Of a stretch of 64,000 bases of DNA, positions 11,489 through 21,419 are shown one piece after another (positions within the stretch are counted from its first letter, which is position 1; the number at the start of each line of letters is the position of its first letter). The DNA is from Escarpia spicata (Eukaryota > Annelida > Polychaeta > Sabellida > Siboglinidae). Made by a program: the position numbers and the translations under genes. The DNA is taken from NCBI GenBank assembly GCA_963995525.1, contig OZ023207.1, positions 28,846,873-28,910,872 on the forward strand. Direction: 5' to 3'. The notes beneath the pieces were generated by a model. The model had not been told where the DNA came from, made no database searches, and saw nothing but the letters and a program-made list of their open reading frames with translations.

Positions 11489-11812
11489 ATGACCGACGAG
11501 GAGACAGCCGTCGCCGCAGACTGCTTCAATGTCGACGTAGCCACAACCGCAGACTTCGTCGACGCTACCGAGTCTACCACCACATCCGTCCGCGAACACG
11601 TTCCATGGCGTTTCTGCGGGAATGACTGCTCTAAAGCCGAGATCATCTTCTTGTGTCAGATCGTCGACCTGTACACGGTTATCGTCGTGAGTATATACAA
11701 TCTGACGAGAGGTCAGGGCGACTCCAACCTGTGGACGGCGCTGTTGAGTAGCTGTCTCGTTTACCTACTCCCGAGTCCGTCTATGTGTAGCCGCTATGGC
11801 GGCATCGTCTGA
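11489..11812 (+). CDS. conserved Polinton membrane protein (SSCLxYLLPSP)
   Basis: A 107-residue frame: acidic and Thr-rich N-terminal half, a Cys pair (FCGNDCSKAE), one hydrophobic span (IIFLC to VSIYNL) and a highly conserved NLWTALLSSCLVYLLPSP tail. Polinton B has the same protein at 31750-32136. I recognise it as a recurrent Polinton-associated protein without a known function. Its stop overlaps the penton start (ATG at 11796) by 17 nt, as in Polinton B, which points to coupled expression or strong constraint on the junction. Frame intact. Confidence 0.7.
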   Translation: MTDEETAVAADCFNVDVATTADFVDATESTTTSVREHVPWRFCGNDCSKAEIIFLCQIVDLYTVIVVSIYNLTRGQGDSNLWTALLSSCLVYLLPSPSMCSRYGGIV

Positions 11813-12654
11813 CTTTTACCTGACCCTGCCGAGCAATGCGTCTATGAAGGCGCACCCCAAAAACACGTTGACTCACTACACCACGAATCTGCCGCAACGC
11901 ATCGACCTGTCGGGTCGATGGGAATGCTGACTAGTAACGCTACAGTATCCGCATTCGTGGTACAACGTGAGAGCCGCGGATGAGTATTTCTACCTGACTT
12001 GCAAGACGGAGGAAAGTGGACCGTTTACCTTCGACGTCGACGGTAGTGATATTTTCCGACAGGGAAACATTCCGCACGGCTTTTACAACAGCACTTACGA
12101 GTTGATGCATAAAATCAACGCTGATGAAACTGAGCACCGATAAAGTCAAGGCCCGCCTGGAGTACAGCCCCATCACCAACCGGATGAAGGTATATCTATC
12201 GCCGGGTGTCGAATTTCACCTCCCTCCTGGGAGCCGTCTGAAGTCCGTACTAGGTTTCGAATCGAACGTCATCGCGAGCACACTATTGAAGGACACGACC
12301 GGCGAGGTCATCATCAGCACCGACCCCGTCGCGTATACATACGAATACAAGGGTCGGTATACGGTGGACATGAATGCGGGAGTCGAAACCCTGTACGTGT
12401 ACACTGACCTCGTGGAACCGCGCGTCGTCGGTGACGTGTTTGTCCCGTTCCTTCGAGCCATCCCCGTCTTCGGGACGAACGGACTCAATATTTTGGAGGT
12501 CTTCGACCGCGTCCAATACGTACCTCTCCTGCGGCGACAATTCGATTCGGTCGAGATCGATATAAGGGACGACATCGGTCAACCGATACCATTTGAGCGG
12601 GGAAAACTCGTATCGACGCTTCACATCAGAAGCTGCAAATCTAAACTGTTTTGA
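11796..12654 (+). pseudogene. minor capsid (penton) protein, broken
   Basis: Homologue of the intact 288-residue protein at 30900-31766, the predicted single jelly-roll minor capsid protein of Polintons. The start (DFYLTLPSNASM), the TVDMNAGVETLYVYTDLVEPRVVGDVF block and the C-terminal PIPFERGKLVSTLHIR block are readable. A TGA (11928-11930) replaces a Gly codon and a frameshift lies near 12120. The frame from 12124 to 12654 is otherwise open. Confidence 0.85.
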
Positions 12655-12662
12655 CGATAACG

Positions 12663-13072
12663 GTGGGCCGTAACGCGTACGAAGACTACTACATTCGACA
12701 GGTCGGCGGCGCTCTACCGGTCTTCGTCGGCGGTCGAGGGCAGCAAGGTCACGGTCTGGGCAATCTCTTCGTGAGCCTGTTTCGAAGCGCCATGCCGCTT
12801 ATCAAGAGAGGCGCCGTGGCGTTGGGGAAGCGCGCCCTTAATACGGGCGTACGCGTGGCGCAGGACGTCGTCGCCGTCAAGAATTTGAAACAGTCGGTAA
12901 AACGACGCGCGAAAGAGGCCGGCGCCGACCTTCTCGACCGGCTGTTGAATAGGCCGTCGCCGACAAAAAACGACGACGTATAAAGCCACCGGGTACGGCG
13001 GCGACGTCCAGTAAGAAGAGGCGGCGGCGCCAGGAACGGATGTTATCGAGCGATATATTCACCACAGGCTAG
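12663..13072 (+). pseudogene. basic core-like protein, start lost and frameshifted
   Basis: Homologue of the 134-residue protein at 30490-30894: YEDYYIRQVGG, then a Gly-rich GRGQQGHGLGNLF segment, an amphipathic FRSAMPLIKRGAVALGKRAL region and a basic tail. The first codon aligned with Polinton B's ATG is GTG here. A frameshift in an A-run near 12964-12969 truncates the frame at 12983, while the basic tail continues in another frame up to 13072, just before the capsid gene. The protein may be a DNA-condensing or membrane-active virion component like adenovirus minor proteins. That is inference. Confidence 0.7.
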
Positions 13073-13073
13073 A

Positions 13074-14359
13074 ATGGCGTTCCAGCATCGGCAGTCGTGC
13101 GAGGGTCTAAAGAGCGAACTGAACCTGATCGCCTTGCCGACGACGCAGACGAACATCGAGAGCGGTCAGTGGATCGATCACTAGCCGCTGACGGGCCTCG
13201 ACGCCGGCGGGAACATCGAGTTCCTCATCCCGGGCTAGGGAGATGACTATACAGACCTGTCGAGTATTAGACAGTACGTCCACTTCAAACTGCTCCAGGG
13301 GGACGGTATCGATCTCACGAACGACTCCGTCGTGGCCCCAGTCAACAATTTTCTGCAATCGATGTTCAGTCAAGTCGACGTATCGCTGAACGGCTCGCTC
13401 GTGACGCCGCCGACCAATACGTATCCGTATCGGGCCTACCTCGAAACCCTGCTGAGCTACGGCGGCGACGCGAAAAGGACGCAGCTCCAGGGTGCTCTGT
13501 GGTACAAAGACACCGACGGATCCATGGAGGTGACCACGGATCACAACGATGGGTACGCGCAGCGCCGCGGACTTACGCGGGACAGCCGCGAGGTGGAGAT
13601 GACGGGACGCCTGCACGTCGACGTGTTCATGCAAGACCGGTACCTACTGAACGGCGTCGACGTGAAGGTACGACTGGTGCGCGCGAAGGACGCCTTTGCG
13701 CTCATAGGCGCGGAAGTCGATCCGGGGTGGCAAATCTCGCTGCTGGAGACCTACCTGCAAGTGCGAAAGGCTAAGGTGAACCCGCCCGTCCAGCATGGTC
13801 ACATTAAAGCGTTGGCGCGAGGGACGGCCAAGTACCCGATACGTCGAGTCGACAGCAAGGTGTTCTCGATACCGCAGGGAACGATGTATCACACGCACGA
13901 GAACGTCTACCTGGGCATCATCCCGAAACGCGTGTTCTTGACCCTGATCAACAACGACGTGTTTAACGGGATCTACACTAAAAAGCCGTTCAACGCGAAG
14001 CACAACGACGTAAACTTCATCGCGCTCTAAGTCGACGAACGCCAGGTACCGAGCAAGCCACTGCAGCTGAACTTTGGGCAGAGACATTACACCTCTTCGA
14101 GGCAACGGGAAAGGCGTACGAGGACGAGGGGAACGACCTGACGCGTGTTGACTTCGGTAGCGGCTACACCATCTTTGGTTTCGACCTGACGCACGACTGT
14201 TGGACCGGTGACCATTTCAACCTCGTGCATAGGGGAAACCTGTGCGCAAAGCTACACTTCTCAGTCGCCCTACCCCAAACGGTGAACGTCGTCGTGCACG
14301 GGGAGTTCGAGTCGGTGCTGGAGATCGACAAGAACCGGAACGTCGTGCTCGACCAGTAG
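13074..14359 (+). pseudogene. major capsid protein (double jelly-roll), broken
   Basis: Homologue of the intact 434-residue capsid protein at 29183-30487. Readable blocks include PVNNFLQSMFSQVDVSLNG, YRAYLETLLSYG, LHVDVF and NVYLGIIPKRVF. In-frame TAG codons lie at 13182-13184 and 13236-13238, a TAA at 14028-14030, and an indel follows near 14080. The middle stretch 13332-14030 is open. The gene starts one base after the preceding gene's stop, the same tight packing as in Polinton B. Confidence 0.9.
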
Positions 14360-14363
14360 GAGC

Positions 14364-14816
14364 ATGGACACGTTTCAACTGATGAGCCGCTTACGGATCG
14401 ACCCGTTCGCTAAACGCATCGTTGTTGGTGTCAGGCCGAAAGACGGGCTACCGAAAACACGGCTCACCGCCCTCCCGACGGCCTTCGTGTGCAACACCGA
14501 CGACGGAGGCGAACCGGGGGAGCACTGGGTAGCTCTTTACGTGGACGTCGACGGACGAGACGACTACTTCGATTCGTACGACCTGCCGCCTCTGCACGAC
14601 TACTTTCGCGCCTTCCTTCGCCGTAACTGCGGCAACTCGTGGGCGTACAACGACAAGAGACTGCAGAGCGTGGTGTCTAACGTATGCGGACAATATTGCG
14701 TCGCCTACATGCTCTTGCGATGCCGCAGTGTGCCGTTAAATGGATTCCAGTCCCTATTCGGCCCCGATAGGGTGGCTAACGACTGTCTCGTATTCAACTG
14801 GCTAAAACCGCATTGA
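14364..14816 (+). CDS. adenain-like cysteine protease
   Basis: A 150-residue intact frame of the adenovirus-type maturation protease family. The expected catalytic set is visible: His54 in EHWVALYVD, Asp70 in YFDSYDLPP, Gln110 and Cys112 in VCGQYC. It presumably cleaves capsid or core precursors during particle maturation. It begins five bases after the capsid gene stop. The Polinton B copy has the same length but a premature stop, so this is the better reference copy in the window. Confidence 0.9.
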   Translation: MDTFQLMSRLRIDPFAKRIVVGVRPKDGLPKTRLTALPTAFVCNTDDGGEPGEHWVALYVDVDGRDDYFDSYDLPPLHDYFRAFLRRNCGNSWAYNDKRLQSVVSNVCGQYCVAYMLLRCRSVPLNGFQSLFGPDRVANDCLVFNWLKPH

Positions 14817-15091
14817 ATTATTCTCGTTTACTATGTCTAGTATTCGACTGGCATATTCGCTTACTGCAAATAAAAACGAAGAAAACGCACATGTTGTTTC
14901 GTACTGTGTTTTACAATTCGCTAACTGCAAATATAAAACGATGAAAACGCTCATGTTGTTTCGTACTGTGTTTTATTAGTAGCAGTATCCCTAGCAACCC
15001 CTAGGGGGCGCCTTATAAGGGCCCTACCCCTAGGGGGCGCCTTATAAGGGCCCTAGTCCCTAGGGAGCCCTACCCCTAGGGAGGGGCCGCC
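14817..15091. terminator. convergent 3' region with duplicated AATAAA blocks and CTAGGGGGCGCC repeats
   Basis: The region lies between the convergent protease and polymerase genes. A segment of about 60-70 bp (CTGCAAATAAAAACGA, then CATGTTGTTTCGTACTGTG) occurs twice (about 14860-14915 and 14930-14990) and supplies AATAAA-type signals. It is followed by two near-identical blocks containing CCCCTAGGGGGCGCC and CTTATAAGGGCCCTA (about 14998-15055) and a decayed third. Polinton B has a shorter region with a CTACCCTAGGGTA palindrome at the same place. Confidence 0.55.
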
Positions 15092-16520
15092 TTATACGAG
15101 TATGGGCGCCGTGGTGACGCCGTCGTCGAGCACGCGGCGTTTAACGTAGAAGTAGCTCAACGCCGCGTGCTCTTGAATGTACGTCAGCACGGACAATTCT
15201 TTTACTTGAAAGCTGCAGTTCCAGCCGACACCGCTCCGTTGGTGTCGCAGCACGGCTAGGAAGGCGTCCTTGTCGATATCGTTCTGTCGCTTATTCAGCC
15301 CCTTCGTGCTGTTCTTATCGCCAGCGGTGCCGCCGAAACAGTAGTAAGTTTTACTGCACAGCGCGTTGATGCCGTCGACGGACCATTCCTCTTTGAAGAC
15401 GCCCGGCGTTCGCTGATCGTACTTGCGACGTCGCGCGCAACATTCAGCGGGCGCGTCCCACGATCGCCCGGCGAGACGGCATTACACGTACGCGTCCGCA
15501 TGCGCGTCGCAGCACTCGGCCGGAAACCAGGCGCCGCGGTGACGGAAGTAGTGCTCGCGCTTAGCCGCCGCCACCAGCTCGTCGAAGTTGCAGCCCGCGA
15601 GGGCTATTTACGCTGAGTCTGTTTCCATCGCGCAGTACTGGAACAGAGGACGACGAATATAGGCGGCGATGAAGTCGTAATAAAATTCCAGCTTCTTCAG
15701 TTTGGCGTACTGGTAGACGAAGTAGCTGATTTGGATAGGCAGCGCGTAGCGGACGGTGCGCTTGTTCAGCGCCACCTAGTAGAGTTCGTCGGGGACGACG
15801 ACGTCGAGCTGCCGGAAACGCCGGTTGTTGACGAGCATCGTGGCGCCGGCCGTCTTGCAGTATTTTATCTCCCGGTGGAGATCGACGCGCGTGATAGTTT
15901 TCCCGTAGGAACTGTTCCCGAGACGCTTAAAGGTGTCGGCGATGTTGGCTTTGTCGGGGTCGGCGTCGCCTTCCTTCGCGCGGTGGACATCGCATCGCCG
16001 AAGCGGCGAAAGCACGCGATCGGGACGTACTCGACCTCCTGGTAGACGAGGTCGACGATGCCCTTAACATTACTCTTAGTCGGGGTTCGAGTTCCATAGT
16101 GTCCAAACAGTCGGTCAATTGGAAGTTATATCGGGACTGTATAGGGCCGCGCGACACCGACGTCCGTATGCGAGACCAGTGGTCCTCCACGACACGCCGT
16201 AGACCGGCCGATAGCGCGTCTTCGTCGTCTTCGTCATGATCGCTAGGTGGCGCCGTTGGCGGCGGCGGCGGTGGTGGTGTTCCGCAGGTCTTCAGATGTC
16301 TCAACATATGCGTGCGCCGACAGAAAGACTGGCCGTATTTCGGGCACACGCGATCATCTTCGATCGCCTTTTTATTTCCGCAGGTTTTCGACACCCTCAT
16401 ATGTTTCAAGAAAGTATAGCGACGGGCTAAATAATGACCGCATTTCGGGCATTGTGGCTTAGTACAAGAGTGATCTGCCAGACTCTCGACGGTTCTACCG
16501 CTTACGAGGCAGACTGGCAT
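15092..16520 (-). pseudogene. protein-primed DNA polymerase B, large internal deletion
   Basis: The minus-strand frame starts at 16520 with two zinc-finger-like Cys/His clusters (CPKCGHYLARRYTFLKH and a second), as in the intact polymerase at 24544-28620. Near 16060-16100 the sequence jumps from the N-terminal LEPRLRVM block directly to the segment preceding motif B (IACFRRFGD). About 900 residues are missing, including the exonuclease motifs and polymerase motif A. Motif B (LGNSSYGKTI) and motif C remain, but further stops and shifts are present. The end at 15092 matches the intact protein's C-terminus. A TATA-like CTTTATAAGC lies upstream (about 16593-16603). Confidence 0.85.
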
Positions 16521-16635
16521 GATTGCTTGCTTGCTTATTTGAATGGTCCGTTGGCAGCGCAAACTATATTAACTACGGAGGTGTCTCGCCACCGCTTATA
16601 AAGAGTGGCAGTGGTGGTAGTGGTGGTGGTGGTGG

Positions 16636-17152
16636 CTAAGTTAGGTTGACACGGCTGCCGCGAGGTGCGAGGATTTTCATACTGATCGTGTATGCGGGAC
16701 GTTCAACAAAAATACATTTCTGATCGTGTATGCGGGGGGAAACAGGAAGAATATTAAGCGAATTTTCCTGTTTCAGGTCTAGGAGGATATAACCGTACGC
16801 TGCTGACATGGCGTCTTTGAAGGCCTCTATCATGTAGTTGACCTTGCCCGGATACATCTGCTTTGCTAGGTGACCTACTTGTCCGGCGTCGCGGGGGATC
16901 TTGAATAGCACCATGTATTGGGCTTTCAGACTAATTGTGTGGTTTTCTTTCCCTTTCGGAAAAATATTCTGCAGCAGTTGTACGACGGACGTATTACAGT
17001 GATGTTTTTTTAGTAAACAAGGTCGTGACCCTGCTATCGGTTTCCTCCATGAGATCATCGAGTACTAGAAGCGTCCTCGTTTCGGCGTCTAAACGCTTCG
17101 GATCTGGTAGGCCGTCTACGAATTATATTTTGGATGCCATAGATGCGCACAT
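16636..17152 (-). pseudogene. second ATPase copy of Polinton A, deleted
   Basis: Minus-strand homologue of the ATPase at 8488-9114, roughly 75-85% identical by eye over the aligned parts. The Walker A region is deleted just after the start (near 17140), a TAA replaces a Glu codon in the IEFVDG block (about 17126), and a frameshift separates the Walker B part from the rest. QVGHLAKQMYPG is readable. The C-terminus beyond about 16770 diverges. With the adjacent NADAR copy it forms an inverted counterpart of the element's left end. Confidence 0.8.
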
Positions 17153-17190
17153 ATTCACGACTGGCGCGTGCGGAAACGAGCGATGACTTT

Positions 17191-17646
17191 TTATTCGTTT
17201 CTTCTATGCTCTTCGCGCACCTCCATCAATAATTTACCGAACATATTTCGCCCCTCTCTGCCTCCGAGGCCCATACCCCAGAAGCCCTCGTACGACGGCA
17301 CCCACTATACTAATTCGGCTTTCCCTGTAGCCAATAGGGAGTCTTTCAACTTCTTTGACCCTCCGAACTTGCTCATCAGTAGGCTCTTCATGCACTCGAC
17401 CCTAACGGCGTTCCATTCGCCTCCTGATCTCTTTTTCTCGATTCTGTAACTTCGTCGTTTTGCGATATAGCCCGACCACGACTCTTTGATGTACTCGGCG
17501 CATTTGACGTCTTCGTTAAACATCGCTTTTCTAAACTGATAAGCCTGCTCTATGGACCTGAAGCCCCGACCGTACGCCGCGACTCGACACGGATACAATT
17601 TAGACAGGAACGACGCCGACCCACCAAAATGTATAAGAGACTCCAC
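17191..17646 (-). pseudogene. NADAR protein, one nonsense codon
   Basis: 152 codons, the same length as the intact Polinton B copy (35211-35666). It has FGGSASFLSKLYPC, an Ile-Glu-Gln-Ala-Tyr-Gln block and the C-terminal EGFWGMG and LLMEVREEH segments. A single TAG at 17305-17307, where the B copy has Glu, interrupts it; the rest of the frame is open. A TATATATA element at about 17690-17697 is a likely TATA box. It lies upstream of the truncated ATPase in the order seen at the left end. Confidence 0.85.
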
Positions 17647-18067
17647 ACCGCTACCACTCCGCTACTGTCTACACCGCGTCTCGTCCGCACTATATATACC
17701 GTTAGTACCTACACAACCGCTAGAGGTTAACACACGCATATCCGCTAGAGGACGTAAGTACTTAGAACAACTGGCGGCAAACCACTGGCTTCGGCCGAAT
17801 AATCGGCCCTGGACACTTTCGTGTCTTACCAGCACACATAGCCGCTAGAGGGCAGCTCCCATGTACTTAGTTAGTGGGTGGTCCTGTCAATCAAGGGATA
17901 ATTAAGATAAGAGGACTTTTACTGGTAGGGTCCAAGTTTTAGGAAAAAATTGATTATTCCTTTGATGTTTTTTTTTAATAGTAGGGGCTATGTTTTAGGA
18001 AAAAATGCAGTAGAGGTAAACAAAACTTTGATGTTAGAAATGCACGGGGCCCTCCATGATTACTACT
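17647..18067. repeat. Polinton A right terminal/subterminal region
   Basis: Non-coding. Contains three CCGCTAGAGG boxes (about 17722, 17748 and 17842), then an AT-rich stretch with a duplicated segment TTTTAGGAAAAAAT (about 17937-17950 and 17994-18007), ending in TACTACT. It shares little with the left end of A apart from the terminal AGTAGTA, ATCAAAG motifs and the CTAG-centred boxes, so the two ends may descend from different Polintons. Confidence 0.5.
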
Positions 18068-19708
18068 ACCAAATCACAGAGAAACCACTAGCGTCAGTGT
18101 CAACTGCGAACGCCTAAGCCAATTCCAGTCATTGTAACAACGACGAGGAACCCTCTGCCTACCGGGTCAACACGCAGCAACAACACACTCCAAACAAGCG
18201 CACCAAGGAGCAACAGGAACAATCTCATACACGCCAATCACACTACAGATTTTCTGAGATATACAGGTAAATCCGTGAACACTAAATTTGCCTTGGTGAA
18301 CACCCGATCAATCAGAAATAAGGCAGGTTTTATCACCGACTACATTGTTGAACACCATCTAGAAATCATCGCACTGACTGAAACCTGGCTCTCACACGAC
18401 GACAATGCTGAAATCAACGCGCTGGCGGCGGGCGGCTACAAAGTATGTCATATGCCACGCAAGAACCGTCGAGGTGGTGGTGTCGGAATCCTCTACAAAT
18501 CAACCTTTAACATGATTTCCGAAGCTGCATTAACGACCGGTACGTTTGAAGGTCTGAGTGTTATACTACAATGTCAGGAAACATATAGCAACGTCCGCGT
18601 ATACGTCATATAACGTCCACCGTCTTCATCTTTGTCTCATAATTTTATGAACGATCTAGGCGATATACTTTACTCAGCTGCAACCGATCCAAATGAATCT
18701 ATTATATGTGGCGATTTTAATGTTCCCTACGGTAACACCAATTCAACCGGCGCAACGAACCTTGCGACTCTTATAGACAACGCCGGTTTTGTACTGCATG
18801 TGACAAGCGCGACGCACGTGAATGGAAACACGCTTGATCTTTAGCTGTGATGTCCAGAACCACCGGCGAGCTTATTGACAACTACAACACCGCAATCGCG
18901 ACCATCGTCAACAAACACGCGCCGATCGTCACGCGTGTCATCACCGTTCGTCCGAAGACACCATGGCACACGGAAGAGTTGTCCAGTGCGACGCGTGACC
19001 TCCGCCGCGCAGACAGATTTATACGACGCTTCAAGACGAATACCGCCGACATCTCGCCGCGACGAAGGCCAGTCATTTATGCACGGTCATACGCGAAGCA
19101 ACATGGAGATAATGTTCGGCGTCACCAACGTACTGCTGGGCCGATCTGCACCCGCTCAGTTGCCTGAGTCATGCAATGACGTAGCCCTCGCTGAGACATT
19201 TCAACAGTTTTTCGTCGAGAAGATTTCAAATACAGCTGTATACGTCGTGAAATCGATTCTCGCTCCAAGACGAACAGTTTCGATCGACAGCCATCTGACG
19301 ATTACCAACACGCGCAGCTCTGCGAATTCACGCCGGCAACGACTGCAGAGATCAGACGGATCGTTCTCCAGTCGTCTCCGAAATCCTGCGACCTTGACCC
19401 GATGCCGACGAGCCTTCTAAAAGAAAACATTAACATACTAGCCCCGATTCTTACAGACATCATCAACACGTCACTCGAATTGGGCGTCGTACCTGCGGAC
19501 ATGAAGCGTGCGCTAGTGAGACCGATACTATAAAAACGCAGTCTCGACGTCAACTGTCTCGCTAACTACCGCCTGATATTGAATGAAGGTTTCTGTCAAA
19601 AACGCTAGAACGGTTTGTTACAAACGAATATTACGCCGATATATTGACATCAACGGCTTCAACGACCCGTTGTAGAGCGCGTACCGGCCCAGACACAGCA
19701 CGGAGGCG
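18068..19708 (+). mobile_element. CR1-like LINE 5' part between the two Polintons
   Basis: Plus-strand non-LTR element. 18275-18613 is the N-terminus of an apurinic-type endonuclease (LVNTRSIRNKAG, LTETWLSHDD, RRGGGVGILYK), and 18632-18843 continues it (IICGDFNVPYG). After several frameshifts, 19400-19700 holds the beginning of the RT (LAPILTDIINTSLELGVVP, then a degraded block ending around SAYRP). The sequence is cut at the RT block by the left end of Polinton B, and its 5' side meets the right end of Polinton A. I do not find the rest of this LINE directly after Polinton B. Confidence 0.75.
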
Positions 19709-19964
19709 AGTAGTATATAGGATAGGCACACCCTAGCCCCGCCCCTTTTTAGACCTAACTACGTGCATAAAAAACGTCCTTATCAAAATCGGGAACCTAG
19801 TTATAAAAAAAAGATCAAAGGGTTTTGTGTAACCCGAGAGAAATCGGGAACCTAGTTATAAAAAACGTGATTGATGGCCTGTCACTTTTGAATGACAAGC
19901 GCCCTCTAGTGGTTAATGCAGTGATGGCGTCCCTAGTTACGCGATAACGCCATCTAGTGGTTAA
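19709..19964 (+). repeat. Polinton B left terminal inverted repeat
   Basis: Starts AGTAGTATATAGGATAGGCA and matches the complement of 35905-36160 over its whole length with scattered substitutions. It contains two direct copies of a segment with ATCGGGAACCTAGTTATAAA (about 19788 and 19847), followed by GATTGATGGCCTGTCAC. In Polintons such repeats serve as the origins for protein-primed replication and as integrase substrates. Confidence 0.9.
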
Positions 19965-20038
19965 TACAGTGATAGCGTCCATAGTTACGTGATAACGCCA
20001 TCTAGCGATTAATATAATAACAGCGTCCCTAGTTACGA
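19901..20038. repeat. 48-bp subterminal tandem repeats
   Basis: Nearly three units of 48 bp start at 19901, 19949 and 19997. Each has a GCC(C/A)TCTAG box and a GCGTCCCTAGTTACG box. The first 1.3 units belong to the inverted repeat; the extra copies are internal. The right end has fewer copies (about 1.4), so copy number differs between the ends. Confidence 0.85.
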
Positions 20039-20495
20039 TACGGGGATATAGCAGAAACCAATGTGGTTATTTTATAGGTAAAACCACCGTGGTAACGAAG
20101 GCACTAAACCCAGTGTGTGCGAGATTAGCCGCTGTACCCTAGATATTGCTGCAGCGGTGAAAGTTGATATACGGCCGGTCGGCCTAGATACGGGCGGCTG
20201 AAAATAGATCTACGGCTAGTACGCTGTTAGCCGGTTTTGTAACGACGTTGAAATAAGCTTGTTGGCGTTGTGGAAACTGAGCTTATGCATGCGTTTAAAA
20301 GCTATAATCAGCGGTCGCAGCGGAGTGTTTACGCGGTGGACGAATGGAGGCAGAATTACGGTATGTTTTTATGCTAGCAAAACGAAACGAGGGGGATGCA
20401 TAAGTTTAGTATTTAAAAGCTGTAAGCAACGGTAAGAAAGGCTACTTATAGGTAATAGATAACGAGTGAATGCGAACGGTGTAAGGTGTTTGTGT
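20039..20495. other. no gene recognised
   Basis: Non-coding by eye between the terminal repeats and the minus-strand two-exon gene. No long frame and no recognisable motif beyond short GCGGC-rich patches. Confidence 0.4.
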
Positions 20496-20946
20496 TTATT
20501 CATGGAAATCACGACGGTGGCGTGAACTTGGCGGGCTGCTGTCAGACTGTCCCAAGCGCGGTAGTCGCGCAGTTCGCATACGGGCTGCATCGTAATGACG
20601 CTGCAATGAGGTCGATCGATCTACTGGTATTAACGGCGCATTAAAACCACGTCTTTCGTATAATTCATCGGCAGGTGTGGTCGTATACCACGAACCGTCC
20701 GCCCCGAGTAAGGCAAAGGAAGACATGATTCCGTCGGGGTCGACGGAAGTCAGGTCGACTGTGGCCGGGTTGGGTATGGTAGGGTTGATCCATTCGGCAT
20801 CAGTCAACCCCGGCCAGGTGTCTTCCCATGATCCCTGGAGATCGACGGGCGTTGGCGGTCGTACCACGCCGGTAACGCGACAGAGGGGAACAGTCATATC
20901 CATGTATGGGCGTGTTGGCAGAATGACGAGGCGTCGTAGGTGGTTT
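20496..20946 (-). CDS. accessory protein, exon 2 of a two-exon gene
   Basis: Open frame on minus, 135 codons from the internal ATG at 20903 to the stop. Just upstream is a textbook acceptor (TGCTTTATTCACAG, ending at 20947), and the frame is open from that acceptor to the internal ATG. Joining to exon 1 at 21364-21419 keeps the frame. The protein would be about 168 residues: basic start, a Pro/Thr-rich middle (VVRPPTPVDL, WINPTIPNPATVDL) and an Arg/Ser-rich tail. I do not recognise the family. No counterpart is seen in Polinton A, whose corresponding region is missing. Confidence 0.55.
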
Positions 20947-21363
20947 CTGTGAATAAAGCATTTGGTAAATAAGTGAAATGAAATACGTATAGGAAAATGT
21001 ACTAAATAAAGAATGAAAGCGTGTACTAAATATCAGTAAATAAAATATGAAATAGTAAAGAATACAAAGTCGCCCCCAGAAAAGTAACTAGCACGTCTGC
21101 AATGTAGTAGATAATGAAAATTTTTGTTATGAAACAAGACCACTGTGAACAGAAATAAAATATACCTCTCTCATATACGAAAAGGGAGTTTGAAAAAAAT
21201 CTACTTTAAAAACTGACAGCTCTAAGAAATAATTAAAGAAATTATTAATCGGGGTAATCGGAAAATAAAATAACCACTAAAAGTAATGAAATAAACTTAC
21301 AGTTGTAGTAATATGTAAATGAAGAAATAAGAGTTATATGAAAAAGTAAATAATAAGAAGTAC
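20947..21363 (-). other. predicted 417-bp intron
   Basis: On the minus strand it begins GTAC after AAAG and ends in a pyrimidine-rich TTTATTCACAG. The sequence is strongly AT-rich, in contrast to the exons. The exon 1 phase (two bases of a codon) fits exon 2. Confidence 0.55.
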
Positions 21364-21419
21364 CTTTGTTCTTTTGCAGCGGCAGTTTTTGGCGTAGCGA
21401 GCGCTCGGGAGGCGGCCAT
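21364..21419 (-). CDS. accessory protein, exon 1
   Basis: A 56-nt minus-strand exon starting ATG at 21419 and encoding 18 complete codons of an Ala/Arg/Lys-rich start, followed by a donor (AAAG/GTAC). Its upstream region contains a GCGCATGCGC palindrome (21477-21486), similar to the upstream region of the divergent RPA-like gene. Too short to find by frame length alone; supported by splice-site and phase agreement with exon 2. Confidence 0.5.

Larger units (their letters stand above)
7534..18067 (+). mobile_element. Maverick/Polinton A, decayed and composite
   Basis: The segment carries the Polinton gene set in order: NADAR, ATPase, two conserved proteins, integrase, penton, core-like protein, major capsid protein and protease on plus, then polymerase B on minus. 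Termini are inferred from AGTAGTA at 7534 and its complement TACTACT ending at 18067, matching the AG...CT form of Polinton B. Inner left sequence (about 7640-7690) resembles Polinton B's terminal repeat (CTACTTATAAAAAA, then ACCTGTCA). The two ends of A do not match each other closely. Beyond the polymerase lies a second, inverted ATPase and NADAR pair, so A is composite. Most genes carry stops or frameshifts; the ATPase and protease are open. No target-site duplication is visible. Confidence 0.85.

Noticed and set aside
18068..18077. Target-site duplication CATCAC / AATCAC for Polinton A
   Set aside because: The right copy is displaced from the TACTACT terminus and differs at one base; probably coincidence.
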